DNA of 64,000 nt from Achromobacter animicus (GTDB lineage: Bacteria; Pseudomonadota; Gammaproteobacteria; Burkholderiales; Burkholderiaceae_B): assembly GCF_902859585.1 (NCBI RefSeq), contig NZ_CADIJM010000002.1, forward strand, positions 620,001 through 684,000. The letters run 5' to 3'. Under the pieces are notes generated by a model. That model did no database searches. It was not told the DNA's origin and saw only the letters and a program-made list of their open reading frames with translations. Shown piece after piece: positions 8,285 through 17,716 of this stretch. The number at the start of each line of letters is the position of its first letter. Positions within the stretch are counted from its first letter, which is position 1. The position numbers and the translations under genes are program-made.

Positions 8285-8616
8285 GTCCCGAATCGTTGCG
8301 TCCCTATTTGTAAGCGATGTCGGCAAAAAACCGTGCAGCGCAACGCCGCGCGGAGCCTCGGGGCCTTCGCGTTTTCCCTTGCATATTTCGCGTGCCCAGA
8401 GGCGGAACGCTCTACAATCCCCCACATGAAACCAGCACTGCCAGGCGCTCGCGCGCCAGCGCGTTCCAGTCACATGCGCGGCGGACGGATAACCCGCCTG
8501 CGCGCGTTACGTTCTGTGCCTCGGAATTGCACTTCCTTATCCCTCCCATATATGGGCGTTACACCTGCCTCCGATAATGGCGGGCCTGTCTCGATAGACC
8601 AACCAGAGGTGATCCA
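8285..8616 (+). promoter_or_regulatory. Leader region of the glycan operon
   Basis: These 332 non-coding bases separate the sRNA terminator from the first glycan gene. A TACAAT box at about 8413 (in GCTCTACAATCC) is the best -10 candidate; its -35 is poor. A long untranslated leader of about 200 nt would follow, ending in AGAGGTGA just before the GTG at 8617. No protein frame in the region looks real. Confidence 0.4.
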
Positions 8617-9723
8617 GTGACCTGGCTGTATATATGCGTGGTCGCGTTCATGGTGGGGGGACTCATCGTGGCGTCCGAGCGCTGGCATGGCGCTTTCACC
8701 GGCGATAGCGACCTCAACAAGCCCCAAGCCAATCACTCCCGCGCGACGCCCCGAGTCGGCGGTCTGGCGGTGCTTGCCGGTACGCTGGCTGGCCTGCTGG
8801 TCCTCGGACCCAGCAACATGACCCTGACCTGGCTGTGGCCCGCGCTCTTCGTCGCGGCGTTGCCCGTTTTCGTGGCCGGCCTGCTTGAAGACATTACCAA
8901 GGACATCGGCGCCAGCAAGCGTTTGCTGGCTGCTTTTCTATCTGCAGCCATCGCGTGGTGGCTGCTGGGCGGTGTCAGCCGCGTCGGCATGGCGCCTGTG
9001 GATTACGTGCTGTCGTACTGGCCCGTGTCGCTGCTGTTCACCATGTTCGCGGTGGGTGGCTGTACCCATGCGCTGAATATCGTTGACGGCATGAACGGCC
9101 TGGCCGGCATGGTCGCCACGTTGATGGCGGTGTCGATCAGCCTCGTTGCCCTGCAGGTTGGCGATGTGCCGATCTTCCTGGTGGCCGCGGCGCTGGCGTC
9201 GGCGACCTTGGGCTTCCTGGTGTGGAACTTCCCGTTCGGACGCGTGTTCCTGGGCGATGGCGGCGCGTACTTCCTGGGATTCATGCTGGCCGAACTGGCC
9301 GTGCTGCTGGTCGTGCGCAACCCGTCCGTGTCGCCGTTCTACGCCCTGGCGGTCCTGTTCTACCCCGTATTCGAAACCGGTTTCTCGATCTGGCGGCGCC
9401 GCTTCAAACGCGGCGTGCCGGTTGACCAGCCCGATGCGCTGCACCTGCACCAGCTCGTGTTCCGCCGTCTGGTCCGGGTGACCTTCAGCCGCGGCCGGCG
9501 CCATGCCGTCCCCGCGCTTTGCAATGCGCTGGCGTCCCCGTACATGTGGGTGCTGGCGCTGATCGGGCTGGTGCCGGCCACGATCTGGTGGGACAACGCC
9601 TGGGCCCTGAGCGCCAGTCTGGTTGTCTTTGCCAGCGTCTATATCTGGCTGTATGCACGCCTGGTCTCCTGGCGCCGCCCGGGCTGGCTGTTGTTGCCGT
9701 CCGTGCTGCGAACCACCGAATAG
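8617..9723 (+). CDS. WecA/WbpL-type undecaprenyl-phosphate sugar-1-phosphate transferase
   Basis: Polytopic inner-membrane enzyme that starts glycan assembly by moving a HexNAc-1-phosphate from a UDP-sugar to undecaprenyl phosphate. The 368 residues give about ten membrane segments and the MraY/WecA family motifs: GLLEDITKD (in place of DDxxD), NIVDGMNGLAG, FLGDGGAYFLGF with its catalytic Asp, and HLHQLVFRR (HIHH-like loop). Lack of the stricter WecA residues fits the WbpL branch, so the first sugar could be GlcNAc, QuiNAc or FucNAc. The start is GTG 8617 behind AGAGGTGA. It is the first gene of a collinear glycan operon reaching to 20000. Confidence 0.9.
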   Translation: MTWLYICVVAFMVGGLIVASERWHGAFTGDSDLNKPQANHSRATPRVGGLAVLAGTLAGLLVLGPSNMTLTWLWPALFVAALPVFVAGLLEDITKDIGASKRLLAAFLSAAIAWWLLGGVSRVGMAPVDYVLSYWPVSLLFTMFAVGGCTHALNIVDGMNGLAGMVATLMAVSISLVALQVGDVPIFLVAAALASATLGFLVWNFPFGRVFLGDGGAYFLGFMLAELAVLLVVRNPSVSPFYALAVLFYPVFETGFSIWRRRFKRGVPVDQPDALHLHQLVFRRLVRVTFSRGRRHAVPALCNALASPYMWVLALIGLVPATIWWDNAWALSASLVVFASVYIWLYARLVSWRRPGWLLLPSVLRTTE

Positions 9724-9731
9724 TTCGAGTG

Positions 9732-9752
9732 CCCCGGCGATCGCCGCCGGGG
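9732..9752 (+). other. Hairpin after the initiating transferase gene
   Basis: CCCCGGC (9732-9738), loop GATCGCC, GCCGGGG (9746-9752), with no T-run. Together with the 93-bp gap it could uncouple the first gene from the rest or act as an RNA processing point. Confidence 0.4.
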
Positions 9753-9786
9753 GCTCGGTATCCATCACCAGACCATCTTTAAAATG

Positions 9787-9803
9787 CCGTAAACGTTCTA
9801 CGG
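9787..9803. promoter_or_regulatory. Inverted repeat upstream of the UDP-sugar dehydrogenase gene
   Basis: CCGTA (9787-9791), 7 nt, TACGG (9799-9803) lies 13 bp before the ATG at 9817 and just ahead of the ribosome site AAGGGAGAG. It is either a 5-prime leader hairpin that affects translation or an operator; the sequence alone cannot decide. Confidence 0.35.
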
Positions 9804-9816
9804 TGAAGGGAGAGTT

Positions 9817-11094
9817 ATGTTGCGAATCCAGGATGTGAAACTCGCTGTCGTCGGCCTTGGCTACGTCGGTCTGCCCCTGGCCGTTGAGTTCGGCAAGAAG
9901 CGCCCGGTCATTGGCTTTGACATCAACACGCGCCGTATCGACGCGCTGAAGGCGGGTCACGACCATACGCTGGAAGTCAGCGACGCCGAGCTGGCCGAGG
10001 CCAGCCAGTTGAGCTACACCGCCGAACGCGCCGAACTGGGCGAGGCCAACGTGTTCATCGTGACCGTGCCCACCCCCATCGACGAGTACAAGCAGCCGGA
10101 CCTGACCCCGCTGGTCAAGGCCAGCGAAACGATCGGCGCGGTGCTCAAGCGCGGCGACATCGTCATCTATGAATCCACCGTCTACCCCGGCGCCACCGAA
10201 GAAGACTGCGTGCCCGTCCTGGAGCGCGTGTCTGGCCTGAAGTACAACGTCGACTTCTTCGCCGGCTACAGCCCCGAGCGCATCAACCCGGGCGACAAGG
10301 AACACCGCGTCAGCACGATCAAGAAGGTCACCTCCGGTTCCACGCCGGAAGTCGCCACCCTGGTCGACCAGCTGTACAAGGAAATCATCACCGCCGGCAC
10401 GCACAAGGCGTCCAGCATCCGTGTGGCCGAAGCCGCCAAGGTGATCGAAAACACGCAACGCGACGTGAACATCGCGCTGATCAACGAACTGGCCCTGATC
10501 TTCAACAAGATGGGCATCGACACCGAGGCCGTGCTGCAGGCCGCCGGCACCAAGTGGAATTTCCTGCCGTTCCGTCCGGGCCTGGTCGGCGGCCACTGCA
10601 TCGGCGTGGACCCCTACTACCTGACGCACAAGGCGCAATCCATCGGCTACCACCCCGAGATCATCCTGGCGGGCCGCCGCCTGAATGACTCCATGGGCAG
10701 CTATGTGGTGTCGCAGCTGGTCAAGTGCATGACCAAGCGCCGCATCCACGTGCAAGGCGCCCGCGTGCTGGTGATGGGCCTGGCGTTCAAGGAAAACTGC
10801 CCCGACCTGCGCAACACGCGCATCGTGGACATCGTTCGCGAACTGGGCGACTACAACGTCGACGTGGACATCTACGATCCGTGGGTCGACACCGAAGAAG
10901 CCATGCACGAGTACGGCCTGACCCCGGTGGCCAAGCCCGAGGAAGGCAAGTACGACGCCGTGATCCTGGCCGTGGCGCACAACCAGTTCAAGGACATGGG
11001 CGCCGAAGGCATCCGCAAGCTCGGCAAGCCGCAACATATCCTGTACGACCTGAAGTACGTGCTGTCGCCCGCTGAATCCGACCTGCGTCTGTAA
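9817..11094 (+). CDS. UDP-N-acetylhexosamine 6-dehydrogenase (WbpO/TviB type)
   Basis: Oxidises the C6 hydroxyl of a UDP-HexNAc to a carboxylate with two NAD+, giving UDP-GalNAcA or UDP-GlcNAcA. The 425 residues show the Rossmann start [45 protein letters not shown], the oxyanion region [11 protein letters not shown], and the thioester cysteine C261 in [12 protein letters not shown]; the C-terminal NAD/UDP domain includes [15 protein letters not shown]. The ATG at 9817 follows AAGGGAGAG. Paired with the following 4-epimerase it would make UDP-GalNAcA. The asparagine-synthase-like gene downstream suggests the acid is later amidated (inference). Confidence 0.95.
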   Translation: MLRIQDVKLAVVGLGYVGLPLAVEFGKKRPVIGFDINTRRIDALKAGHDHTLEVSDAELAEASQLSYTAERAELGEANVFIVTVPTPIDEYKQPDLTPLVKASETIGAVLKRGDIVIYESTVYPGATEEDCVPVLERVSGLKYNVDFFAGYSPERINPGDKEHRVSTIKKVTSGSTPEVATLVDQLYKEIITAGTHKASSIRVAEAAKVIENTQRDVNIALINELALIFNKMGIDTEAVLQAAGTKWNFLPFRPGLVGGHCIGVDPYYLTHKAQSIGYHPEIILAGRRLNDSMGSYVVSQLVKCMTKRRIHVQGARVLVMGLAFKENCPDLRNTRIVDIVRELGDYNVDVDIYDPWVDTEEAMHEYGLTPVAKPEEGKYDAVILAVAHNQFKDMGAEGIRKLGKPQHILYDLKYVLSPAESDLRL

Positions 11095-11106
11095 AAGGAT
11101 TTCGCC

Positions 11107-12132
11107 ATGACCACACGATTCGAAACTGTCACCCAGGAACTGGCCGCCTCTCCGCGCAAGTGGCTGGTGACCGGCTGCGCCGGCTTCATCGGTTCGAACC
11201 TGCTGGAAACCCTGCTCAAGCTCGGCCAGTCCGTCACCGGCCTGGACAACTTCGCCACCGGTCACCAGCGCAACCTGGACGAAGTCCAGGCGTCCGTGTC
11301 GCCGGAGCAATGGTCGCGCTTCACCTTCATCGAAGGCGACATCCGTGATCTGGACGCCTGCCGCCGCGCGGCCGAAGGCGTGGATTATGTGCTGCACCAG
11401 GCCGCGCTGGGTTCGGTGCCGCGCTCGCTCAACGACCCCATCACGACCAACGACGTCAACATCGGCGGTTTCCTGAACATGCTGGTGGCGGCGCGCGACG
11501 CCAAGGTGAAGTCGTTCGTCTATGCGGCGTCCAGCTCCACCTACGGCGATCATCCCGCGCTGCCCAAGGTCGAGGAAAACATCGGCAAGCCGCTGTCGCC
11601 GTACGCCGTGACCAAGTACGTCAACGAACTGTACGCCGACGTCTTTGCGCGTTCGTATGGCTTCGAGACGGTGGGCCTGCGCTACTTCAACGTGTTCGGC
11701 AAGCGGCAGGATCCGGACGGCGCCTACGCCGCCGTGATTCCGAAGTGGACCGCCGCGATGATCCAGGGCAAGGACGTCACCATCAATGGCGACGGCGAGA
11801 CCAGCCGCGACTTCTGCTTTGTGGAAAACGCGGTGCAGGCCAACATCCTGGGCGCGCTGGCCGCGCCCGAAGCCCGCAACCAGGTCTACAACGTGGCCGT
11901 CAGCGGCCGCAGCACGCTGAACCAGCTGTTCAGCTTCCTGGTGCAGGCCCTGGGCAACCAGGGCGTGGACTACGGCAAGCAGCCGGTTTACGGTGACTTC
12001 CGCGCGGGCGATGTGCGCCACTCGCAGGCCGACATCGGCAAGGCCAGCCGCCTGCTGGGCTACGCGCCCACGCACACGGTGCTGCAAGGCCTGGAAGTCG
12101 CCATGCCCTGGTACACGCAATTCCTGCGTTGA
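11107..12132 (+). CDS. UDP-N-acetylglucosamine 4-epimerase (WbpP/TviC type)
   Basis: Extended short-chain dehydrogenase/reductase that interconverts UDP-GlcNAc and UDP-GalNAc (or their uronic acids). The NAD motif [12 protein letters not shown] lies near residue 23. The catalytic pair is Y166/K170 in [12 protein letters not shown], with the Ser of [29 protein letters not shown] is a hallmark of the WbpP branch, which prefers N-acetylated sugars. 341 residues, the normal size. It lies 12 bp after the dehydrogenase gene and overlaps the next start. Confidence 0.94.
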   Translation: MTTRFETVTQELAASPRKWLVTGCAGFIGSNLLETLLKLGQSVTGLDNFATGHQRNLDEVQASVSPEQWSRFTFIEGDIRDLDACRRAAEGVDYVLHQAALGSVPRSLNDPITTNDVNIGGFLNMLVAARDAKVKSFVYAASSSTYGDHPALPKVEENIGKPLSPYAVTKYVNELYADVFARSYGFETVGLRYFNVFGKRQDPDGAYAAVIPKWTAAMIQGKDVTINGDGETSRDFCFVENAVQANILGALAAPEARNQVYNVAVSGRSTLNQLFSFLVQALGNQGVDYGKQPVYGDFRAGDVRHSQADIGKASRLLGYAPTHTVLQGLEVAMPWYTQFLR

Positions 12133-13478
12133 AAGCACTCGTCCGAAAACTCGGCAACATCCACCCGGATCATCAGCGCATCTTCAAGGGCGCGTTCCGG
12201 GTGGCGGTGTTTCTGCTGCTGGGCAAGGCCGCCGGCGCCATCAAGGAGATGGCGGTGGCGTACCGCTACGGCGTCAGCGACGCCGTCGACGCCTACCAGT
12301 TCACGATGACGATGGGCACCTGGCTGCCGGTCACGATCGTGGGCGTGCTGTCGGTGGTGCTGATCCCGGTGCTGGTGCGCCTGGCGCGCACGGGCGGGGC
12401 CGAGAAAGAACTCTTCATCCGCGAGCTTCAGGGCTGGGTCGCCGCCGCCGGCGTCGCCCTCGCTTTGCTGACGTGGTTTGCCTGGCCATATGTGGTGGAC
12501 CGGCTGGGGCAGGGCCTGTCGGCGCAAGTTCGCGCCATGACGGGCGACCTGCTTATCGCCTTCGCGCCCGTGTCGGCCCTGCTGCTGATCGCGGGCATCA
12601 GCGCCGCGCGGCTGCGCGCACAGGAACGTCACGTCAACACGCTGCTGGACAGCGTGCCTGCCGTGGCGACGCTGGCTTGGGTCATGCTGGCCGTCAGTGC
12701 CGAGGGCGTCGGACCCCTGCTGTGGGGCACGCTGGTCGGCTACGCGATTCAGACTGTCTGGCTGGCCTGGCTGGCCGCGCGCGCCGACGGCGGTTTCTGG
12801 GGCGCGCCGCGCCTGTCGCTGAAGTCGCCGCACTGGCCCGAGCTGATGAGCGCGGCCGGCGTGATGCTGATCGGCCAGGTCGCCATGAGCTTCGTGGGCC
12901 CGCTGGACCAATATGCCGCCGCCAACCTGGGCGCCAATGCCAACGCCACGCTGGGCTACGCAAGCCGGCTGCTGTCCTTGCTGCTGGGCATCGGGGCAGT
13001 GTCGGTGGGCCGTGCCGCGCTGCCCGTGCTGGCCGACGTGCAGGCCCGCGGTGATACGGCGCGCGCGCGCAGCATGGCGCTCAAGTGGTCGCTGCTGATG
13101 GTGGTGGCGGGCGCCGCCGCCGTGGCGCTGGGCTGGGTGCTGGCGCCGTGGGGCGTGTCGGTGCTGTTCCAGCGCGGCGCGTTCACCGCGGAAAACACCG
13201 AAGCCGTCGCGCACGTGCTGCGCTGGGGGCTGCTGCAACTGCCGTTCTACTTCGGCGTGCTGATCCTGGTGCAACTGCTGGCCAGCCAGAACCGATATCG
13301 CATCATGGCCGCCATTGCGGTCGCCAATTTTGCGCTGAAGGCCGTGCTGAACACCGTGCTCGCGCCCCGCATGGGCGCGGCCGGCATCATGCTGGCCACC
13401 AGCCTCATGTATGTGCTGTCCTTCGCATGCTACCTGGTGGTGGCGATGCGCAAGGCTGAACCCAAGGGGACCGATTGA
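12129..13478 (+). CDS. MurJ/MviN-family lipid-linked glycan flippase
   Basis: A 449-residue polytopic protein of the MOP superfamily, MurJ branch, with about 12-14 membrane segments. Marks are [42 protein letters not shown], and [12 protein letters not shown], which matches the MurJ motif LFxRGxF. In this operon it most likely flips undecaprenyl-PP-linked sugar and stands in for Wzx; it is unlikely to be the essential lipid II flippase, though that cannot be excluded. The start is TTG at 12129, overlapping the preceding stop (TTGA), which implies translational coupling. The next gene begins directly after its stop. Confidence 0.86.
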   Translation: MKALVRKLGNIHPDHQRIFKGAFRVAVFLLLGKAAGAIKEMAVAYRYGVSDAVDAYQFTMTMGTWLPVTIVGVLSVVLIPVLVRLARTGGAEKELFIRELQGWVAAAGVALALLTWFAWPYVVDRLGQGLSAQVRAMTGDLLIAFAPVSALLLIAGISAARLRAQERHVNTLLDSVPAVATLAWVMLAVSAEGVGPLLWGTLVGYAIQTVWLAWLAARADGGFWGAPRLSLKSPHWPELMSAAGVMLIGQVAMSFVGPLDQYAAANLGANANATLGYASRLLSLLLGIGAVSVGRAALPVLADVQARGDTARARSMALKWSLLMVVAGAAAVALGWVLAPWGVSVLFQRGAFTAENTEAVAHVLRWGLLQLPFYFGVLILVQLLASQNRYRIMAAIAVANFALKAVLNTVLAPRMGAAGIMLATSLMYVLSFACYLVVAMRKAEPKGTD

Positions 13479-14621
13479 ATGTCCGTTGCCGACTCCGCCC
13501 GTCCGGCGCGCGTGTTGCTGTTCATCCATTCCCTGCATGGCGGGGGCGCTGAGCGCGTCGCCGCGGACCTCAGCGCCCATTGGGCGGCCGAAGGCAGCGA
13601 GGTCATGGTGGTCACGCAGGCCAGCGCCGACGGCGACGTCTATGCGCTGCATCCCAAGGTCCGGCGCGAAGTCCTGCACACGGCGGGCGAGGGCGGCGGG
13701 CTGCGCGGCATCCTCAGCAACCTGCAGCGCGTGCGCGCGCTGCGCCGCGTCGTCAAATCGTTCCGGCCCGACATCGTGCTGGGTATGATGACCACGGCGT
13801 CCGTGCTGTCCGTGCTGGCCTGCGCGGGACTGAACTGCCGCGTCATCGCCACGGAACACACCCATCCGCCGTCGCAGACCCTGTCGGGCTTCTGGCAGCG
13901 GCTGCGCCGGTTGACCTATCCGCGTGCCGCGCGCGTCGTCGCCTTGACCCGCGGCACCGCCGACTGGCTCGAACAGCATGTGCCGGGCTCGCGGCTCGCG
14001 GTCATTCCCAATCCCGTCCACTTTCCGTTGCCGCGCGCCGAGCCCATCCTGACGCCGGCGCCGCAAGACGGCCGCAAGCGTCTGCTGGCGGTCGGCCGGC
14101 TGCATGGCGACAAGGGTTTTGATCTGCTGATCCAGGCCTTTGCGCACCTGGCGCCGTCGCATCCCGGCTGGGACTTGGTTATTCTGGGCGAAGGCAGCGA
14201 ACGCCAGGCGCTCGAAGCGCAGGTGCGCGAGGCCGGCCTGGCATCGCGCGTCTCGATGCCGGGACGCGCCGGCAATGTGGGCGACTGGTACGACAGCGCC
14301 GATCTTTATGTACTGACCTCGCGCTTCGAAGGATTGTCCAATACCCTGCTCGAATCCATGGCCAGCGGCCTGGCGGCCGTGTCGTTCGATTGCGATACCG
14401 GCCCGCGCGAGATCGTGCGCGAAGGCATCGACGGCGTGCTGGTGCGGCCCAATGGCGACGTGCCGGCGCTGTGCAAGGCGCTGGACGCGGTCATGGCCGA
14501 TGACAAGGGCCGCGCGCGCATGGCGCGGGCGGCCACCGACGTGCGCGACCGATTCTCGGCCGTGCGCGTGCTGCAGAAATGGCAGGAACTTTTTGACGGC
14601 GTGCGGGCGTCGGGCCGCTAG
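13479..14621 (+). CDS. Glycosyltransferase family 4 (operon GT 1)
   Basis: Retaining GT-B glycosyltransferase, 380 residues, cytoplasmic face. The N-terminal domain opens with LLFIHSLHGGGAERVAADL, the acceptor-side glycine loop. The C-terminal domain has LLAVGRLHGDKGFDLLIQAF and the nucleotide-sugar motif RFEGLSNTLLESMASG (E-x7-E). Its ATG immediately follows the flippase stop. Sugar and linkage cannot be read from sequence. It resembles the third family-4 enzyme downstream (16601), suggesting a duplication. Confidence 0.92.
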   Translation: MSVADSARPARVLLFIHSLHGGGAERVAADLSAHWAAEGSEVMVVTQASADGDVYALHPKVRREVLHTAGEGGGLRGILSNLQRVRALRRVVKSFRPDIVLGMMTTASVLSVLACAGLNCRVIATEHTHPPSQTLSGFWQRLRRLTYPRAARVVALTRGTADWLEQHVPGSRLAVIPNPVHFPLPRAEPILTPAPQDGRKRLLAVGRLHGDKGFDLLIQAFAHLAPSHPGWDLVILGEGSERQALEAQVREAGLASRVSMPGRAGNVGDWYDSADLYVLTSRFEGLSNTLLESMASGLAAVSFDCDTGPREIVREGIDGVLVRPNGDVPALCKALDAVMADDKGRARMARAATDVRDRFSAVRVLQKWQELFDGVRASGR

Positions 14622-14665
14622 GGCCCCGCGCGCGCCGTTGCCACGGTGAACACGAGAACAACATC

Positions 14666-16597
14666 ATGTGTGGAATAGTCGGAATTTGGGGTCCCCAGGG
14701 GAACAAGGCGCAGGTGCTGGCCGATAGCTGCCGCCGCATCCGCCACCGCGGACCGGACAGCAATGGATTCTGGGAAGACGCCGACGCGGGAATCGCGCTG
14801 GCGCACGTGCGCCTGGCGATCCTGGACCTGACCGAAGCGGGCCATCAGCCGATGACGTCCGCCTGCGGCCGCTACGTCATGGTGTTCAACGGCGAGGTCT
14901 ACAACCACCTGGACATCCGCAAGCAGCTCGAGGAATCGGCGCTGGCGCCGGCGTGGCGCGGGCATTCGGACACCGAGACGCTCCTTGCCGGCTTTACCGC
15001 GCTGGGCATCGAGGCCACGCTGCAAGCCTCGGTCGGCATGTTCGCCATCGCGTTGTGGGACAAGGCCTCGCGCAAGCTCGTGCTGGCGCGCGATCGCATG
15101 GGCGAGAAGCCGCTGTACTACGGCTATTCCAATTCGGAGCTGGTGTTTGCGTCGGAACTCAAGGGCCTGATGCCGATTCCGGGCTTTGGGCGCAACCTGA
15201 ACCGCAACGCGCTGGCGTCGTTCATGCGGCACAACTACATTCCCGCGCCGCAATCCATCTACGAAGGCATCGCCAAGCTGCCGCCCGGCACGTGGATCGA
15301 ATTCTCGGCCGACGACGCGCGCAACCGCCGCATGCCGGAGCCGCGGGTGTACTGGTCCGCGCGCGAGGCCGCGGATGCGGCGTCAAACGCCCGGCTCTCG
15401 TTCGACTCTGATGCACAAGCCACCGACGCGCTGGAAAAGGTGCTGTCCAAAGCCGTGGGCGGCCAGATGCTGTCCGACGTCAGCCTGGGCGCGTTCCTGT
15501 CCGGCGGCATCGATTCGTCGACCATCGTGGCGCTGATGCAAGCGCAAAGCTCGCAGCCGGTGCGCACGTTTGCCATCGGTTTTCACGAGAAGGGCTACGA
15601 CGAGGCGCAGCACGCCAAGGCCGTGGCCACGCACCTGGGCACCGATCACACGGAACTCTACGTCACCGCGGACGACGCGCTGGCGGTCGTGCCCACGCTG
15701 GCCGACATGTACGACGAACCCTTTGCCGACTCGTCGCAGATCCCCACGTCGCTGGTCACGCGCATGGCGCGCCAGCACGTGACGGTGGCCTTGTCGGGCG
15801 ACGGCGGCGACGAACTGTTCGGCGGCTATTCGCGCTACTTCCGCGTGGACAACTGGTGGCGCCAGTTCGAGCGCGTGCCCGGGCTGCTGCGCAAGCCGGC
15901 CGGCGCGATGCTCAGCGCGTCCACCCATCTGCCCGGCCGCGGCGCATGGCGCGGCAAGGTCGGCAAGCTGGGCGAACTGCTGCGCGCCGACACGCGCGGC
16001 GAGTTCTACCGCGGGTTCGTGTCGTACTGGCCGGACCCGGCCAGCGTCGTGAAGGGCGGCGTGGAACCCCAGTCGGTGTTCGAACGCGCCATGCAGGGAT
16101 CGTTCTTCGAGTCGATGATGAAGCTCGACACGGTGACCTACCTGCCCGACGACATCCTGGTCAAGGTGGACCGCGCCGCAATGGCCGTCAGCCTGGAAAC
16201 CCGCGTGCCGCTGATCGACCACCGTGTCTATGAATTCGCCTGGAGCCTGCCGCACCAGTACAAGGTGCGCGGCAACACCGGCAAGTGGCTGCTGCGGCAG
16301 GTGCTGCATCGCCACGTGCCGCAGGCGCTGGTCGACCGCCCCAAGCGCGGTTTCGCCGTGCCGCTGGCCGCGTGGCTGCGCGGTCCGTTGCGCGAATGGG
16401 CCGATGCGTTGCTGGATCCGGCACGCCTGCGTCAGGAGGGCTGGTTCGAACCCGAACCCATCCTGCGCAAATGGCGTGAACACACGTCGGGGCATCGCAA
16501 TTGGGACAGCCATCTGTGGGGCGTGCTGATGATGCAGGCCTGGCTGGACCGCTACCGCGCGGGAATGGACCAAGGGGGACCGATTGAGGACCGTTGA
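14666..16597 (+). CDS. AsnB-type glutamine-dependent amidotransferase of the glycan operon
   Basis: Class II amidotransferase of 643 residues with the asparagine synthetase architecture. Cys2 (MCGIVGIWG) is the glutaminase nucleophile, with RHRGPDSNGFW and FNGEVYNHLDIR in the same domain. The synthetase domain has the ATP pyrophosphatase loop S279-GGIDSS, followed by ALSGDGGDELFGGYSRY and DDILVKVDRAAMA. Inside O-antigen loci such proteins (for example WbpS) are thought to amidate a hexuronic acid. With the dehydrogenase at 9817 it could form a GalNAcA-type uronamide, as in Bordetella O antigens. Free asparagine synthesis remains possible. It starts 44 bp after the previous gene and ends 3 bp before the next. 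Confidence 0.93.
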   Translation: MCGIVGIWGPQGNKAQVLADSCRRIRHRGPDSNGFWEDADAGIALAHVRLAILDLTEAGHQPMTSACGRYVMVFNGEVYNHLDIRKQLEESALAPAWRGHSDTETLLAGFTALGIEATLQASVGMFAIALWDKASRKLVLARDRMGEKPLYYGYSNSELVFASELKGLMPIPGFGRNLNRNALASFMRHNYIPAPQSIYEGIAKLPPGTWIEFSADDARNRRMPEPRVYWSAREAADAASNARLSFDSDAQATDALEKVLSKAVGGQMLSDVSLGAFLSGGIDSSTIVALMQAQSSQPVRTFAIGFHEKGYDEAQHAKAVATHLGTDHTELYVTADDALAVVPTLADMYDEPFADSSQIPTSLVTRMARQHVTVALSGDGGDELFGGYSRYFRVDNWWRQFERVPGLLRKPAGAMLSASTHLPGRGAWRGKVGKLGELLRADTRGEFYRGFVSYWPDPASVVKGGVEPQSVFERAMQGSFFESMMKLDTVTYLPDDILVKVDRAAMAVSLETRVPLIDHRVYEFAWSLPHQYKVRGNTGKWLLRQVLHRHVPQALVDRPKRGFAVPLAAWLRGPLREWADALLDPARLRQEGWFEPEPILRKWREHTSGHRNWDSHLWGVLMMQAWLDRYRAGMDQGGPIEDR

Positions 16598-16600
16598 CGA

Positions 16601-17716
16601 ATGAAAATACTGATGCTGGTCAGCTCCATGCACGCCGGCGGCGCGGAACGCGTCGCGGCGACCCTGGTCAACGCATGGTCAGAGCGCGGCGACACCGTCA
16701 TCCTGACGCCCACCTACTCATCCAAGGGCACCTGCTTCTACCCCCTGTCGGACAAGGTTCAGCTGTCGTGGCTGGCCGATCTGGCCGGCACCCGGGTGTC
16801 GGGCGGGATGGCGGCCTTCAAGCGGCTGCTGGCCCTGCGCAAGCACATTCGCGATTCGCGGCCCGACGTGGTGGTGTCCTTCCTGACCAACGTCAACGTG
16901 GCCGCCATTCTGGCCACGCGCGGCCTGAACGTGCCGCTCATCGTCTGCGAGCGCACCAATCCGGTCGCTGAAACCACCACGGGAACCGTCTGGCGCAAGC
17001 TGCGCCGTGTGCTGTACCCGCGCGCCGACATGGTGACGGTGCAGGCCGAAGACACCGCCGGTCCGTTCGCGCGCCAGGTGCCCGGCATCCGGCGCCTGGC
17101 CGTCATCCCGAATCCACTGCCCGCGCCGCTGCTGGATGCGCCGCTGGTGCAGCAGCGTCACGAGGCCGGCCCGCGCGAGTTGATCGCGATGGGGCGGCTG
17201 GTGCCGGACAAGCAGTTCGACCTTCTGATCGACATCTTTGCGCAGCTTGCGCCGGAATTTCCCGACTGGAACCTGCGCATCTGGGGCGAAGGCCCCGAGC
17301 GCGAGGCGCTGCAGCAGCAGGTGGCGCGTCTGCGCCTGCAGTCGCGCGTCAGTTTGCCGGGGCGCACCGAAGCACCCTGGGAAGAACTGGCGCGCGGCCA
17401 GGCCTTCGTGCTCAGTTCGCTGGTCGAGGGCTTTCCCAATGTGTTGCTGGAAGCGATGTCGCTGGGCTTGCCCTGCGTGGCGTTCGATTGCCCCAGTGGT
17501 CCGCGCGAGATGACGCGGGACGGCCAGGACGCGCTGCTGGTGCCGGCGGGCGACCGGGTCGCGATGACCGATGCTCTGCATCGTTTGATGGGCGACGTGT
17601 CGCTGCGCGAGCAGTTGGGCGCGCGCGGCGCCGCGGCCGTGCGCCAGCGTTATGCGCTGTCCAGCGTGCTGACCGAATGGGATGAGCTGTTCGAAGCGGT
17701 GCGGGAGGGGCGATGA
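16601..17716 (+). CDS. Glycosyltransferase family 4 (operon GT 2)
   Basis: Retaining GT-B enzyme of 371 residues. N-terminal MLVSSMHAGGAERVAATL, then VVVSFLTNVNVAAIL and VCERTNPV; C-terminal LIAMGRLVPDKQFDLLIDIF and SLVEGFPNVLLEAMSLGLP with the E-x7-E donor motif. The pattern of GGAER plus SFLTN plus ER(T)NP is shared with GalNAc and GlcNAc transferases of polysaccharide loci. The ribosome site GAGGA lies inside the end of the preceding gene, and its own stop overlaps the next start (ATGA), so translation is coupled. Acceptor and linkage unknown. Confidence 0.92.
   Translation: MKILMLVSSMHAGGAERVAATLVNAWSERGDTVILTPTYSSKGTCFYPLSDKVQLSWLADLAGTRVSGGMAAFKRLLALRKHIRDSRPDVVVSFLTNVNVAAILATRGLNVPLIVCERTNPVAETTTGTVWRKLRRVLYPRADMVTVQAEDTAGPFARQVPGIRRLAVIPNPLPAPLLDAPLVQQRHEAGPRELIAMGRLVPDKQFDLLIDIFAQLAPEFPDWNLRIWGEGPEREALQQQVARLRLQSRVSLPGRTEAPWEELARGQAFVLSSLVEGFPNVLLEAMSLGLPCVAFDCPSGPREMTRDGQDALLVPAGDRVAMTDALHRLMGDVSLREQLGARGAAAVRQRYALSSVLTEWDELFEAVREGR

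Noticed and set aside
8938-12138. Open frame of 1066 codons on the minus strand opposite the UDP-sugar genes
   Set aside because: It is antisense to four well-supported genes, is rich in His/Gln/Ala/Gly typical of GC-rich antisense frames, and has no recognisable domain.
12060-14162. Open frame of 700 codons on the minus strand opposite the flippase and first glycosyltransferase
   Set aside because: Same antisense composition effect; no ribosome site and no domain.
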